Origin: DATHZQ01 sp963823505
GTDB taxonomy: Bacteria > Actinomycetota > Acidimicrobiia > Spongiisociales > UBA5794
DNA length: 64,000 bases
NCBI GenBank assembly: GCA_963823505.1
Contig: CAWGLY010000006.1
Span: forward strand, 124,001 to 188,000
Direction: 5' to 3'
Position numbers and translations under genes: made by a program. The first letter of the stretch is position 1; every line of letters starts with the position of its first letter. Below the pieces are notes generated by a model, which saw nothing but the letters and a program-made list of their open reading frames with translations, was not told the DNA's origin and did no database searches. Below are positions 54,615 to 64,000 of this stretch, piece after piece.

Positions 54615-55979
54615 CTATTCGGCGGCTTCGATGATGCTCTCTGCCAGGCTGGGATGGACCATCAGGGTCTCCACCAGCACCTCGACCCGTAGGCCGGCCT
54701 TGACCGCAAGCGCAATGGGTGCGATCAACTCCGACGCATGGTGCCCAACGACGGTGCCGCCGAGGACCACTCGTGTGGCTGGGTCGGAGATGACCTTGGC
54801 GAAGCCGCGTGGGTTCGCCTGGATCAGGGCCCGCGGGTTGGCGGCGAACGGCACCTTCGTGATCCGCACTTTGCGCCCCGCCTGGGCGGCGTCGACCTCT
54901 TCGAGACCGACCCATGCAATCTCCGGTTCGGTGAAGATGGCCTGGGAGACCTTGCCATAGTCCAGCGGCACCACTTCGTGGCCTGTGACGTGTTTGGCGA
55001 TCTTGCGGCCCTGCATCGTGGCCACAGAGGACAGCGGCATCTGCCCGGTCACGTCTCCTGCGGCGTAGATGTGCGGTTGCGACGTCAGCTGCCACTTGTC
55101 CACTTCGATGAACCCGCGGGAGGTGGCGACCCCGATGTCGTCAAGACCCAGGCCCTCGGAGTTCGGGGACGATCCCACGGCAAGCAACGCATGCGAGCCG
55201 GTCACCGTTCGCCCATCTTCCGTGTCGACCTCGACCCCGGACTCGGAGAGGCGGACCGCAGACGCACGGCTGCCCTTCAACAGCTTGACGCCGCGTTCGA
55301 GGAAGTCCTCTTCCAGAACCGTCGCCACCTCGGCGTCACGATGCGGCAGCACGTGATGGCGGCTGACCAGCAGCGTGACCCGCGACCCGAGGCTGGAGAA
55401 GATGTGGACCATTTCCACGCCGGTCACTCCCGAACCGATGATGACGATGTGATCGGGAAGCTCGTCGAGGTGGTAGGCATCCCGAGTCGTGATGACACGC
55501 CGGCCATCGACGGCCGCCCAATCGGGCACCAGCGGGCGTGACCCCGTGGAGACGATGGCCTTGTCGAAGGGCAGCACCCGCTCGCCGTCCGGTCCGTCGA
55601 CCGTGACCTGATACACACCGGTGAACCGACCGTGTCCCCTGACGATCTCGACATCCTGGGAGTCGAGCATCTCGGTGAAGCCGTGGGCAAGGGACCCACT
55701 GATGGAGTTCAAGTGCTCAGACAGCCGACCCATGTCAACCTGGACATGCCCGGCATCGCTGAGACCCAGCGCGGCCGCAGCCCTGATGGCGGACAGCCGC
55801 ATCGAACTGGCAACCATCGCTTTGGAAGGGATGCAGTCCCAGAGGTGGGCGGCGCCCCCGACGATCGAGTCCTCGACGAGGGTGACGTGGGCGCCGAGCG
55901 TCGCCGCCCCTGTCGCCGCGGCGTGGCCCGCGGGCCCACCGCCGACGATCACCAGCCGCATGCGTTCGTCGGGAGTCAT
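54615..55979 (-). CDS. Lpd-like flavoprotein lacking the redox disulphide (NAD(P)H quinone reductase type)
   Basis: 454 residues (ATG at 55979; ATG at 55961 also possible). FAD motif LVIVGGGPAGHAAATGAATLG, NAD motif HIVIIGSGVTGVEMVHIF and the C-terminal dimer segment with HPSLAESI. In place of the usual GGTCLNVGCIPSK disulphide it has GGAAHLWDCIPSK, with alanine for the first cysteine. That means it cannot use the normal Lpd disulphide, resembling mycobacterial LpdA-type quinone reductases. It is convergent with the carboxylase genes. Confidence 0.85.
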   Translation of the reverse strand: MTPDERMRLVIVGGGPAGHAAATGAATLGAHVTLVEDSIVGGAAHLWDCIPSKAMVASSMRLSAIRAAAALGLSDAGHVQVDMGRLSEHLNSISGSLAHGFTEMLDSQDVEIVRGHGRFTGVYQVTVDGPDGERVLPFDKAIVSTGSRPLVPDWAAVDGRRVITTRDAYHLDELPDHIVIIGSGVTGVEMVHIFSSLGSRVTLLVSRHHVLPHRDAEVATVLEEDFLERGVKLLKGSRASAVRLSESGVEVDTEDGRTVTGSHALLAVGSSPNSEGLGLDDIGVATSRGFIEVDKWQLTSQPHIYAAGDVTGQMPLSSVATMQGRKIAKHVTGHEVVPLDYGKVSQAIFTEPEIAWVGLEEVDAAQAGRKVRITKVPFAANPRALIQANPRGFAKVISDPATRVVLGGTVVGHHASELIAPIALAVKAGLRVEVLVETLMVHPSLAESIIEAAE

Positions 55980-56039
55980 GGCCAGGAGGTTAGGCGCCGC
56001 ACTCGGCCGCGTCCGGCCGGAGATCCTGATGCCATGGAC

Positions 56040-57629
<1,590 letters not shown>

Positions 57630-57728
57630 CCCTATCATTCCTTGCAGAATCTCCGGGATAGTACTCGGGGAACCATCTCGCACCCGTCAGCGTCTGAGAC
57701 CCAGAACCTCAGAAAGCCAGAAAGCTGC

Positions 57729-60242
57729 ATGGACCCGAACATCCACCTCACCCAGTTCCGCGAGCGCAGGGGCCGACGCCTGTCGGCGCTGGCGCTGCTT
57801 TCGATCGTCACCCTCCTCGGCGCTGCCGCGTTCGGCCTCTTCGGCTTTCTCGAGACCAACGCCGCTTACGGCACCGCGCTGGATCTGGAGGAGAACTACG
57901 TCTGCGATCCGGACGACTACGAGCTCGAGTTTCCCGATCTGTCGCGTCTGTCGCACGTCTACACCTCTGACGGCGTCCTGCTGGGACAGCTGACCGAACG
58001 CAACAGCCAGCCGATCGCCCTGCAAGAAGTGCCCGATCTTGTCGTCCATGCACTGCTGGCCGCTGAGGACGCCGACTTCTACGAGCACGAGGGCATCGAC
58101 TTCAGCTCCATCATGCGCGCCGCGGTGGAGAACGCACGCACCGACAGCTTCCAGGGCGGTTCGACGATCACCCAGCAGGTGGTGAAGAAGAACTTCCTCA
58201 CGGACGAAGTCACCATCGAGCGCAAGATCTGCGAGGCGGTCGTCGCCGCCGAGTTGGAGCGGCGCTACACCAAGGACCAGATCCTCGAGTTCTACATGAA
58301 CTCCGTGTTCTACGGCGAGAACGCCTACGGCATCAAGGCGGCCGCCGAGGAGTACTACGGCAAGGACCTCAACGCGGTCACCGTCGCAGAAGCTGCTGCC
58401 ATGGTGACCCCCATCCGCAACCCTACTTTCTACGACCTCAGGGATAGGCCAGAGGCCGTGCTCCGCGCACGCAACGCGGTCATCGATCAGATGATCGCCA
58501 ACGAGTTCATCACCGAAGAGGAGGGTGAGGCCGCCAAGGCTGAGCCCGTGACCGCCATCGAGCCGCAGGAATTCGAAGAGGTCTCGCCGCAGGTGGTCAT
58601 CGCGGCCAGGGAGGAGCTCCTGAACGACCCCCGCTACGGGCTCGGTGACACATTCTCCGAGCGGAAACTCGCGCTGTTCGGGTGCCCCGCCAACGACACC
58701 GAATGTGAGGGTGGCGGCGGTCTCGAAGTCACCGTGACCGTCAACCAGCAGTGGCAGGACGAAGCCAATCGCATCCTCCGCTCATGGTTCCGCGACTCCA
58801 CGGGGCCCACCGGGGCCATCGCCATGATCGACAACGAGACCGGTGCGCTCAAGGTCATGGCCAGCGGCCTCGAATTCGGCACGGACGTCGAGGCAGGCGA
58901 ACGACCGTACGACCTCGTCACCAAGGGAAGGCGGCAAGCAGGATCAGCGTTCAAGCCGATCGCACTCCTGGCGGCCCTCGAGTACGGATCTTCAGCCGGA
59001 TGGCCGATCACGCTGGGTAGCTACTGGGACCAGACCTCGCCGCAGAAGATCGACTGTGGCTCTCCCTGCAGCCCCCAAGGCAACATCTGGACCGTTCGCA
59101 ACGCCGGTGGTGGCGGGTCGGGTATCCGCACCCTGGAAAGCGCAACCTACAACTCGACCAACACGGTGTATGCGCAAGTCTCTGTGGCTGTGGGTCCCGA
59201 GAACATCGTCGAGATGGCGCACCGAATCGGCATCGACTCCCCGCTCAACCCGGTACTGTCCATCGCCCTGGGCACTCAGACGGTGAGCCCGTTCGAGATG
59301 GCGGCCGCCTACTCCACGATTGCCAACATCGGTGAGAAGGTCGAGCCCTACCTGATCGAGCGGATCGAAGACGCCGACGGCAACGTGGTGTACCAGCACG
59401 AGGTCGATCGCGAGCAGATCCTCGACAGGGCCATGGTGGCTGCCGTCGTGAATACACTGGAGAAGGTCGTGTCACAGGGCACGGCGACGCGAGCGAACAT
59501 CGGGCGACCTCAAGCCGGCAAGACCGGCACCGCACAGAACTTCCGCGACGTGTGGTTCATGGGCTTCATCCCTCAGTACACGACTGCGGTGTGGTCGGGC
59601 TTCCCGGATGCTGCCGTGGAGATGACGAACTTCACCGTCTACAACGACGCAACCGGGTCCGATCAGTACTACAGCAGAGCATTTGGTGGCACGCTCACGG
59701 CACCGATCTGGAAGCAGTTCATGGAGTACATCACCGCCGATTTGCCGGTTCTCGACTTCCCAGAGGACCCGGACGGCACCGGCTCGTACTTCAGGGTGCC
59801 GCTGACCGAGGTTCCGGACGTGCGTGGCAAGTCGCAGTCCGAAGCGAAGTCGATCATCTCCAAAGCAGGCCTCTTTGCTCAAATCGTGGTGACACCTTCT
59901 TCCGAGCCTGAAGGCACCTTCTTGGGGCAAAGCCCCTCACCGGGGACCGACATCTCGCAAGGGAAGACCGTCACCGTGCGCTATTCGAGCGGAATCCCCC
60001 CATCGGTCCCCAACCTCATCGGTCTGGCGCTCGGCGACATCGCCGGCGCCGTCACGAGCCACAACAACGGCGCAGGCACGTCTCTCACGTGGACCATCAA
60101 GGGTCGCGCCGTCAAGAACGAGAAGAACTGGGGAATCGTCGTAGCCACAAGTCCGGCACCTGGGTCGCCGATCGCAAATGACGGTGTGATCACTGTGATC
60201 GTCGGCGAACCACCCAGCGACGACGGTGGTGGTGACGGCTAG
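57729..60242 (+). CDS. Class A penicillin-binding protein with PASTA domains
   Basis: 837 residues from the ATG at 57729. An N-terminal membrane helix (LSALALLSIVTLLGAAAFGLFGF), then the transglycosylase domain with EDADFYEHEGIDFSSI and GGSTITQQVVKKNFL, and the transpeptidase domain with SAFK (serine near residue 403), STN and KTGTAQ. At the C-terminus come two PASTA domains (VPDVRGKSQSEAKSIIS and VPNLIGLALGDIAGAV). PBP1-type enzymes polymerise and cross-link peptidoglycan outside the membrane; PASTA domains bind muropeptide or beta-lactam. It is close to the mutase and not clearly in an operon. All catalytic motifs look intact. Confidence 0.95.
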   Translation: MDPNIHLTQFRERRGRRLSALALLSIVTLLGAAAFGLFGFLETNAAYGTALDLEENYVCDPDDYELEFPDLSRLSHVYTSDGVLLGQLTERNSQPIALQEVPDLVVHALLAAEDADFYEHEGIDFSSIMRAAVENARTDSFQGGSTITQQVVKKNFLTDEVTIERKICEAVVAAELERRYTKDQILEFYMNSVFYGENAYGIKAAAEEYYGKDLNAVTVAEAAAMVTPIRNPTFYDLRDRPEAVLRARNAVIDQMIANEFITEEEGEAAKAEPVTAIEPQEFEEVSPQVVIAAREELLNDPRYGLGDTFSERKLALFGCPANDTECEGGGGLEVTVTVNQQWQDEANRILRSWFRDSTGPTGAIAMIDNETGALKVMASGLEFGTDVEAGERPYDLVTKGRRQAGSAFKPIALLAALEYGSSAGWPITLGSYWDQTSPQKIDCGSPCSPQGNIWTVRNAGGGGSGIRTLESATYNSTNTVYAQVSVAVGPENIVEMAHRIGIDSPLNPVLSIALGTQTVSPFEMAAAYSTIANIGEKVEPYLIERIEDADGNVVYQHEVDREQILDRAMVAAVVNTLEKVVSQGTATRANIGRPQAGKTGTAQNFRDVWFMGFIPQYTTAVWSGFPDAAVEMTNFTVYNDATGSDQYYSRAFGGTLTAPIWKQFMEYITADLPVLDFPEDPDGTGSYFRVPLTEVPDVRGKSQSEAKSIISKAGLFAQIVVTPSSEPEGTFLGQSPSPGTDISQGKTVTVRYSSGIPPSVPNLIGLALGDIAGAVTSHNNGAGTSLTWTIKGRAVKNEKNWGIVVATSPAPGSPIANDGVITVIVGEPPSDDGGGDG

Positions 60243-60246
60243 GACG

Positions 60247-60337
60247 CTGCTGATCAACGTCAGTTCGAGCTCGCGACCGAGGTCCTGACCGTGCACCGTG
60301 GCGGACCCGCGAGCCCTCACGACGATGTGATCAGCAG
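60247..60337. repeat. 10-bp inverted repeat between the PBP and LON genes
   Basis: CTGCTGATCA (60247-60256) and TGATCAGCAG (60328-60337) are perfect reverse complements 71 nt apart in the gap between convergent genes. The long spacing makes a terminator unlikely. It may be by chance or a remnant. Confidence 0.4.
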
Positions 60338-60368
60338 TCTCCAGGTGCAGTGCCCGATCGCCGGGTAC

Positions 60369-60989
60369 CTATCCCCCGGCCAGCCGCAGCGTGACGTCTG
60401 CTGCAGCGTCGGCCACGAGTTCAGCCAGCAACTCCGCCCTCTGCCGGCCGTCGCTCATCTCCAGGAGTCGCTGGCGGTCGTGGGGGCCTGCCGGCACGAG
60501 TGAGCACAGCCGCCACAAGGCAGCAGCCGGCTCGGACGGCACGGCAAAGTCCTGGTCTGCGGTGTCTGCGCCCAACTCGGACGCAAGCGCATAGAGGCGG
60601 GTCATGCTCTTGATCAGATCTGCCACCACGGGCTCGGCCGGCTCAGTGCCCGGCGTGTCGTCCACCAGGCTCACGATGGCTTGCGGATAGGGGTCGTCCT
60701 CGAGCCAGTCGACGACCCGAAGACGCTGTGCACCGGCTCCGATGACCGTGCGCTGTTCCTCCCCGAGGGGGATGTCCTCGATGACCTGCACCACCGTGCC
60801 GACTGAGGTCCGCGCCTCGCCACCGCCCACTTCCGATCCCCTGGAGATCAGTACCGTGCCGAATTCCCCCCCGGGGCCACCGACGTCGCGCATCATCTCG
60901 AGGTAGCGGGACTCGAAGATCCGGAGCGGGAGCGGCTCGCCGGGGAGCAGCACTCCACCAAGCGGGAACATCGGGAGGCGGCGATCCAT
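60369..60989 (-). CDS. LON N-terminal-domain protein
   Basis: 206 residues from the ATG at 60989. MDRRLPMFPLGGVLLPGEPLPLRIFESRYLEMM is the start of a Lon substrate-binding domain, and VGTVVQVIEDIPLGEEQRTVIG follows. There is no AAA or protease part. Stand-alone LON-N proteins are common in actinobacteria and are of unknown role, perhaps in protein quality control. It is convergent with the PBP gene and divergent from the ABC exporter. Confidence 0.85.
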   Translation of the reverse strand: MDRRLPMFPLGGVLLPGEPLPLRIFESRYLEMMRDVGGPGGEFGTVLISRGSEVGGGEARTSVGTVVQVIEDIPLGEEQRTVIGAGAQRLRVVDWLEDDPYPQAIVSLVDDTPGTEPAEPVVADLIKSMTRLYALASELGADTADQDFAVPSEPAAALWRLCSLVPAGPHDRQRLLEMSDGRQRAELLAELVADAAADVTLRLAGG

Positions 60990-61051
60990 GGACACATTAT
61001 GGGGTCGGCGATCTCGGTAGCGGGCTCCGGTGGCGCCGTTAGCCTCACAGG

Positions 61052-62818
61052 ATGACCCGCCACCCATCGCCGCTCCGCCGCCTGTGGCGCTACGCCGCCC
61101 GTTACCGCTCCCGGGTCGTTGCGGCATCGACGTGGTCCATCCTCAACAAGGCCTTTGACATCGCTCCCCCGTTCCTCATCGGGCTCGCGATCGACATCGT
61201 CGTCAACGGCGGGACGTCGTTCCTCTCGCAGTTCGGCTTCACCGATCCCCGCACCCAGCTCGTCGTGCTCGCCGGTCTCACCTTCGTCGTGTGGGCGGCG
61301 GAGTCGTTGTTCGAATACCTGCTGGGACGGGGATGGCGCAACTTGGCCCAAACCATCCAGCACGAGCTCCGCGTGGACGCCTACGGCCACATCCAGGGCC
61401 TCGAGATCGCCTACTTCGAAGACCAGTCCACTGGAGAGCTGATGGCGGTGCTGAACGACGATGTCAACCAGCTCGAACGATTCCTCGACCGCGGTGCCAA
61501 CGAGCTGCTGCAGACGGCAACGGCGGTGGTGTTGATCGGGCTCACCTTCTTCCTCCTCGCCCCGAGCGTCGCCTGGCTGGCGTTTCTGCCCATACCGGTC
61601 ATCGTGTGGGGCTCGCTGCGCTTCCAGGGGCGCATGGAGCCGAGGTATGCCGCCGTACGCCGCCAAGCAGGCGTCGTCAACAGCCAGCTCGCCAACAATC
61701 TTGCCGGCATCATGACCATCAAGGCCTTCACCGCAGAAGACCGGGAGACGGCCAGGATCGAGGAGGAGAGCGATCGCTACCGGCTCGCCAACCGACACGC
61801 CATCGCGCTGAGTGCGGCATTCTCACCTCTGATCCGCATCGCCATCCTCATCGGCTTCACCGCGACGCTCCTCTGGGGCGGATTCCAAGCGCTCGACGGG
61901 AATCTCGCTGTCGGCTCGTACTCCGTGATGGTGTTTCTCACCCAGCGGCTCCTGTGGCCGCTCACGAGCCTGGGTGAAACCCTGGACTTGTACCAGCGAG
62001 CGATGGCGTCGGCCAACCGCATCCTCGATGTGCTGGATACCACGACAACGATGGAAGACGGCGACGATCCTTTGACCGAGGTGAGGGGAGACGTCGAGTT
62101 CGACGGCATCGGCTTTGCCTACGTCGCCGGTCATCCCGTGCTCCACGATGTCGGCTTCACCGTGCCTGCAGGCGACACGTTCGCCATCGTCGGCGCCACG
62201 GGATCGGGCAAGACGACGATCGTGAAGCTGCTGCTGCGCTTCTACGACCCGACCTCCGGCACCGTCAACGTCGACGGCCACGACATCACGAAGGTGCAGC
62301 TCCGCGACGTCAGGCAGGCGATTGCTCTCGTGAGTCAGGACGTCTTCCTGTTCCACGGAACGGTGTACGAGAACGTGGTCTACGGCAGGCCGGACGTCAC
62401 GATCGACGAGGTGGAGAGGGCGGCGATGATCGCCGAGGCCCACGACTTCATCGTCAAGCTGCCAGACGGCTACAACACGATTGTCGGCGAGCGAGGCCAG
62501 AAGCTCTCCGGAGGTCAGCGCCAGCGACTGTCGATCGCCCGCGCTCTCGTCTCCAACGCCCCGATCCTGGTGCTCGACGAGGCCACATCGGCCGTCGACA
62601 ACGAGACGGAGGCCGCCATCCAACGGTCGCTTGCGCAGGTCGCCCACAACAAGACCACCATCGTGATCGCTCACCGGCTCTCTACGATCCGCCACGCCGA
62701 CCAGATCGCCGTCTTCGAAGATGGGCGCATCACCCAACGCGGCACCCATGACGACTTGATCGAAGTACCGGGCTTGTACCGCACCCTCTGGAACGTCCAG
62801 ACCGGCGAAGCGGTGTAG
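61052..62818 (+). CDS. ABC exporter, fused membrane and ATPase domains
   Basis: 588 residues. Six membrane spans in the first 300 residues are preceded by the cytoplasmic RHPSPLRRLWRYAARYRSR. The ATPase has Walker A VGATGSGKTTIVKLL, Q-loop SQDVFLF, signature LSGGQRQR and Walker B LVLDEATSAVDNE, with the H-loop AHRLSTIR. This is a half-size or homodimeric ABC export protein (drug, lipid or peptide). No partner gene lies beside it. The substrate is unknown. Confidence 0.92.
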   Translation: MTRHPSPLRRLWRYAARYRSRVVAASTWSILNKAFDIAPPFLIGLAIDIVVNGGTSFLSQFGFTDPRTQLVVLAGLTFVVWAAESLFEYLLGRGWRNLAQTIQHELRVDAYGHIQGLEIAYFEDQSTGELMAVLNDDVNQLERFLDRGANELLQTATAVVLIGLTFFLLAPSVAWLAFLPIPVIVWGSLRFQGRMEPRYAAVRRQAGVVNSQLANNLAGIMTIKAFTAEDRETARIEEESDRYRLANRHAIALSAAFSPLIRIAILIGFTATLLWGGFQALDGNLAVGSYSVMVFLTQRLLWPLTSLGETLDLYQRAMASANRILDVLDTTTTMEDGDDPLTEVRGDVEFDGIGFAYVAGHPVLHDVGFTVPAGDTFAIVGATGSGKTTIVKLLLRFYDPTSGTVNVDGHDITKVQLRDVRQAIALVSQDVFLFHGTVYENVVYGRPDVTIDEVERAAMIAEAHDFIVKLPDGYNTIVGERGQKLSGGQRQRLSIARALVSNAPILVLDEATSAVDNETEAAIQRSLAQVAHNKTTIVIAHRLSTIRHADQIAVFEDGRITQRGTHDDLIEVPGLYRTLWNVQTGEAV

Positions 62819-63025
62819 GAAGAGGCGGGTCGGTGGTACGTGGTACTGGGCCGAACGCAACGACTATCCAAAAAGTGGTATCTTTGCTCGGTCGTCGGCG
62901 GTAGGAGCCGACAACAGGAGCCGGTTCTCACATCTGCACGCTGGCGCTGCGCCGCGACACCTGACCGGCATCACAGGGACAGATCTCCCCAAACGGGACC
63001 GGCGGACCGCCCCGCCGTAGAGGTC

Positions 63026-63073
63026 GCGAGGTCGGGGCCGAGGGACCCGTACCTCCCGAGGCCCCGACCTCGC
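63026..63073. terminator. long hairpin, probable terminator or structured RNA
   Basis: 14-bp arms GCGAGGTCGGGGCC / GGCCCCGACCTCGC with a 20-nt loop. It lies 207 nt after the ABC exporter stop. There is no U tract on either strand, so it may be a Rho-independent terminator of the GC-rich type or another structured element. Confidence 0.5.
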
Positions 63074-63126
63074 CATGCCGCGGCTGAAGCATCCGCCCTT
63101 CTTTTCGCGGCCTTGTTGCAACCCTC

Positions 63127-63160
63127 TTGCTTCTAGTTGACTGTAAATGATATTTATCAT
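63127..63160 (+). promoter_or_regulatory. AT-rich promoter with palindromic operator ATGATA-TT-TATCAT
   Basis: An inverted repeat ATGATATTTATCAT (63147-63160) overlaps a -10-like TATTTA (63151-63156). TTGCTT (63127-63132) stands 18 nt upstream of it. The expected start of transcription falls at about the ATG of the next gene (63163). There is no ribosome site before that ATG, so a leaderless message repressed by a dimeric regulator is possible. This is inference from spacing. Confidence 0.4.
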
Positions 63161-63162
63161 GC

Positions 63163-63639
63163 ATGACTGCTACCCAGATCTCGGCGACGCCCGGATATCC
63201 CGATGATTGTCCTCCCATCGGAGCCATGCCCCTCCCGGGCGTCGCCGAGCCATTCGAACGACTCCGCATCACCGTCCACGACCGCCCTCTGATCCAGCCA
63301 CGGGTATGGGAGACCGGCCACACCGGACTGCCGGTGACCCACCCCTACGTCCGGCGCTACTGGACGGCCATCTTGGGGCCGGGAGCGATCGCCGACCTGC
63401 TCCGGCTTGCCACCGCCGCATCCCGGCGTCGCTCCCTGCCCCGACCAGTCCACCTGAGCCAGCTCGCTCGCGCCGGGTTTGTTCGTCGCAGAGGCGGCGT
63501 GGTCGAGGTGAAGACTCTCGTCCCCGAGGTCCCCGCCGCCTTCTACCCGGCGCTGCCCCCCGCACTGCGTCGCGAACTGGCCACGATTTCGACCAGGACC
63601 CGACCCACGCCATCCACTTCTTCAGGCGCAAGTAGCTAG
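63163..63639 (+). CDS. Unrecognised protein behind an AT-rich palindrome
   Basis: 158 residues, not recognised. Its body contains RVWETGHTGLPVTHPYVRRYW and a helix-rich part LLRLATAASRRRSLPRPVHLSQLARAGFV, with many basic residues, then a Ser/Thr-rich end. There is no signal peptide or membrane span. The ATG has no ribosome site and may start a leaderless message. The central part might be a DNA- or nucleotide-binding helix bundle, but I cannot claim it. Confidence 0.5.
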   Translation: MTATQISATPGYPDDCPPIGAMPLPGVAEPFERLRITVHDRPLIQPRVWETGHTGLPVTHPYVRRYWTAILGPGAIADLLRLATAASRRRSLPRPVHLSQLARAGFVRRRGGVVEVKTLVPEVPAAFYPALPPALRRELATISTRTRPTPSTSSGASS

Positions 63640-63682
63640 TCTCGACCAGACGCATCGGAGGCTGTCGACAAGGGGGGCTGTA

Positions 63683-64000
63683 TTGGAGGCAGTGCCAAAA
63701 CTTGCGGTGGGCTTGCCCGTGTACAACGGCGAGAACTACCTCGAGCAGACCCTCACCGCAGTGCTCGCACAGACATACGGCCCGTTTGCGCTGGTGATCT
63801 GCGACAACGCCTCGACGGACGCCACGCCGGACATCATCAAGCGCATGACGTCGCATATCGATTGGGTGACGTACGTTCGCCATCCCGAGAATCTCGGTGC
63901 GGCACCGAACTACAACTCGGCTTACGAGCTGGCGCCTGCGACGGAGTACTTCGCCTGGATTGCCCACGACGACCTTTGGGAGCCGGGGTTCCTCGAAGGA
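63683..64000 (+). CDS. Family 2 glycosyltransferase (5' part)
   Basis: The frame is open to the window end. From a TTG at 63683, with AAGGGGGG upstream, it reads LAVGLPVYNGENYLEQTL, then LVICDNASTDATPDIIKRM, NLGAAPNYNSAYELA and WIAHDDLWEPGFL. These are the opening motifs of a GT2 enzyme with the NxSxDxT/HDD metal and donor site. About 106 residues are visible. The acceptor is unknown. It could continue a surface polysaccharide cluster outside the window. Confidence 0.88.
   Translation, partial: MEAVPKLAVGLPVYNGENYLEQTLTAVLAQTYGPFALVICDNASTDATPDIIKRMTSHIDWVTYVRHPENLGAAPNYNSAYELAPATEYFAWIAHDDLWEPGFLEG

Larger units (their letters stand above)
62819..63162. other. 344-bp gap with hairpins and an AT-rich end
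   Basis: No gene that I can support. It has two TGGTACG/TGGTACT heptamers (62834-62847), a 6-bp hairpin (GTCGGC, 62894-62912), a long 14-bp hairpin (63026-63073), and then a switch to AT-rich sequence near 63135-63160 that holds a palindrome before the next gene. Confidence 0.7.

Overview
The window is high-GC, gene-dense DNA from a bacterium that looks like an actinobacterium. The signs are a cysteine-containing S-layer-homology repeat (core GITKGCNPP, then VTRGQMAAFL), coenzyme F420 genes (cofD, cofE), DUF3499 and DUF5719 proteins, a PccA/PccB-type acyl-CoA carboxylase, a coenzyme-B12 mutase subunit, and an ahcY-Trm112-manB-DUF3499-cofD neighbourhood that I remember from mycobacteria. The SLH variant makes me favour Acidimicrobiia or a neighbouring class, but that is inference. 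I see no rRNA, tRNA, CRISPR array or insertion sequence.

Layout. 1-4.9 kb: the tail of a YbaK-type tRNA deacylase and two secreted SLH-repeat proteins, one a metzincin-type protease. 4.9-17.4 kb: a reverse-strand tad (Flp pilus) locus. In transcription order it has a TadG-like protein, a LuxR-type response regulator, three small Flp pilins, TadE, TadG, CpaB, CpaE, CpaF, a VWA-TadB fusion, TadC and a DnaB-C-like ATPase. Several junctions are ATGA or GTGATG overlaps. The two tandem pilins carry the same roughly 150-nt leader, which has candidate competing RNA hairpins. No prepilin peptidase is present. 17.5-28.4 kb: housekeeping genes on the reverse strand: tmRNA, smpB, an M23 peptidase, ftsX, ftsE, prfB (with its programmed frameshift), secA, hpf and comF. 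A membrane thioredoxin sits on the + strand.

28.4-46.3 kb: a secreted tandem-spondin protein, then ahcY, a cupin, a Trm112-like peptide, manB and cell-surface glycosylation genes (GT2, GtrA, large membrane proteins, DUF5719). These are followed by cofD, cofE, a formamidopyrimidine-DNA glycosylase, a frameshifted peptidase E and a sugar-nucleotide epimerase. 46.5-64 kb: UDP-glucose dehydrogenase, an SLC13-type transporter, a dienelactone-hydrolase-like protein, birA, carboxylase beta and alpha subunits, an Lpd-like flavoprotein, an acyl-CoA mutase large subunit, a class A penicillin-binding protein with PASTA domains, a LON-N protein, an ABC exporter, an orphan gene behind an AT-rich palindrome, and the start of another GT2.

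Together the genes describe envelope building and export (PBP, FtsEX with M23, SecA, Tad pilus, SLH and spondin proteins, nucleotide sugars), ribosome rescue and hibernation (tmRNA, SmpB, RF2, HPF), and acyl-CoA metabolism: BirA biotinylates the carboxylase that makes the branched acyl-CoA a mutase could use. The main points for a second look are the duplicated pilin leader RNA, the VWA-TadB fusion, the DnaB-like ATPase in the tad operon, heptanucleotide tandem repeats between genes, a probable non-AUG start for cofD, and a palindromic operator over a possibly leaderless orphan gene.
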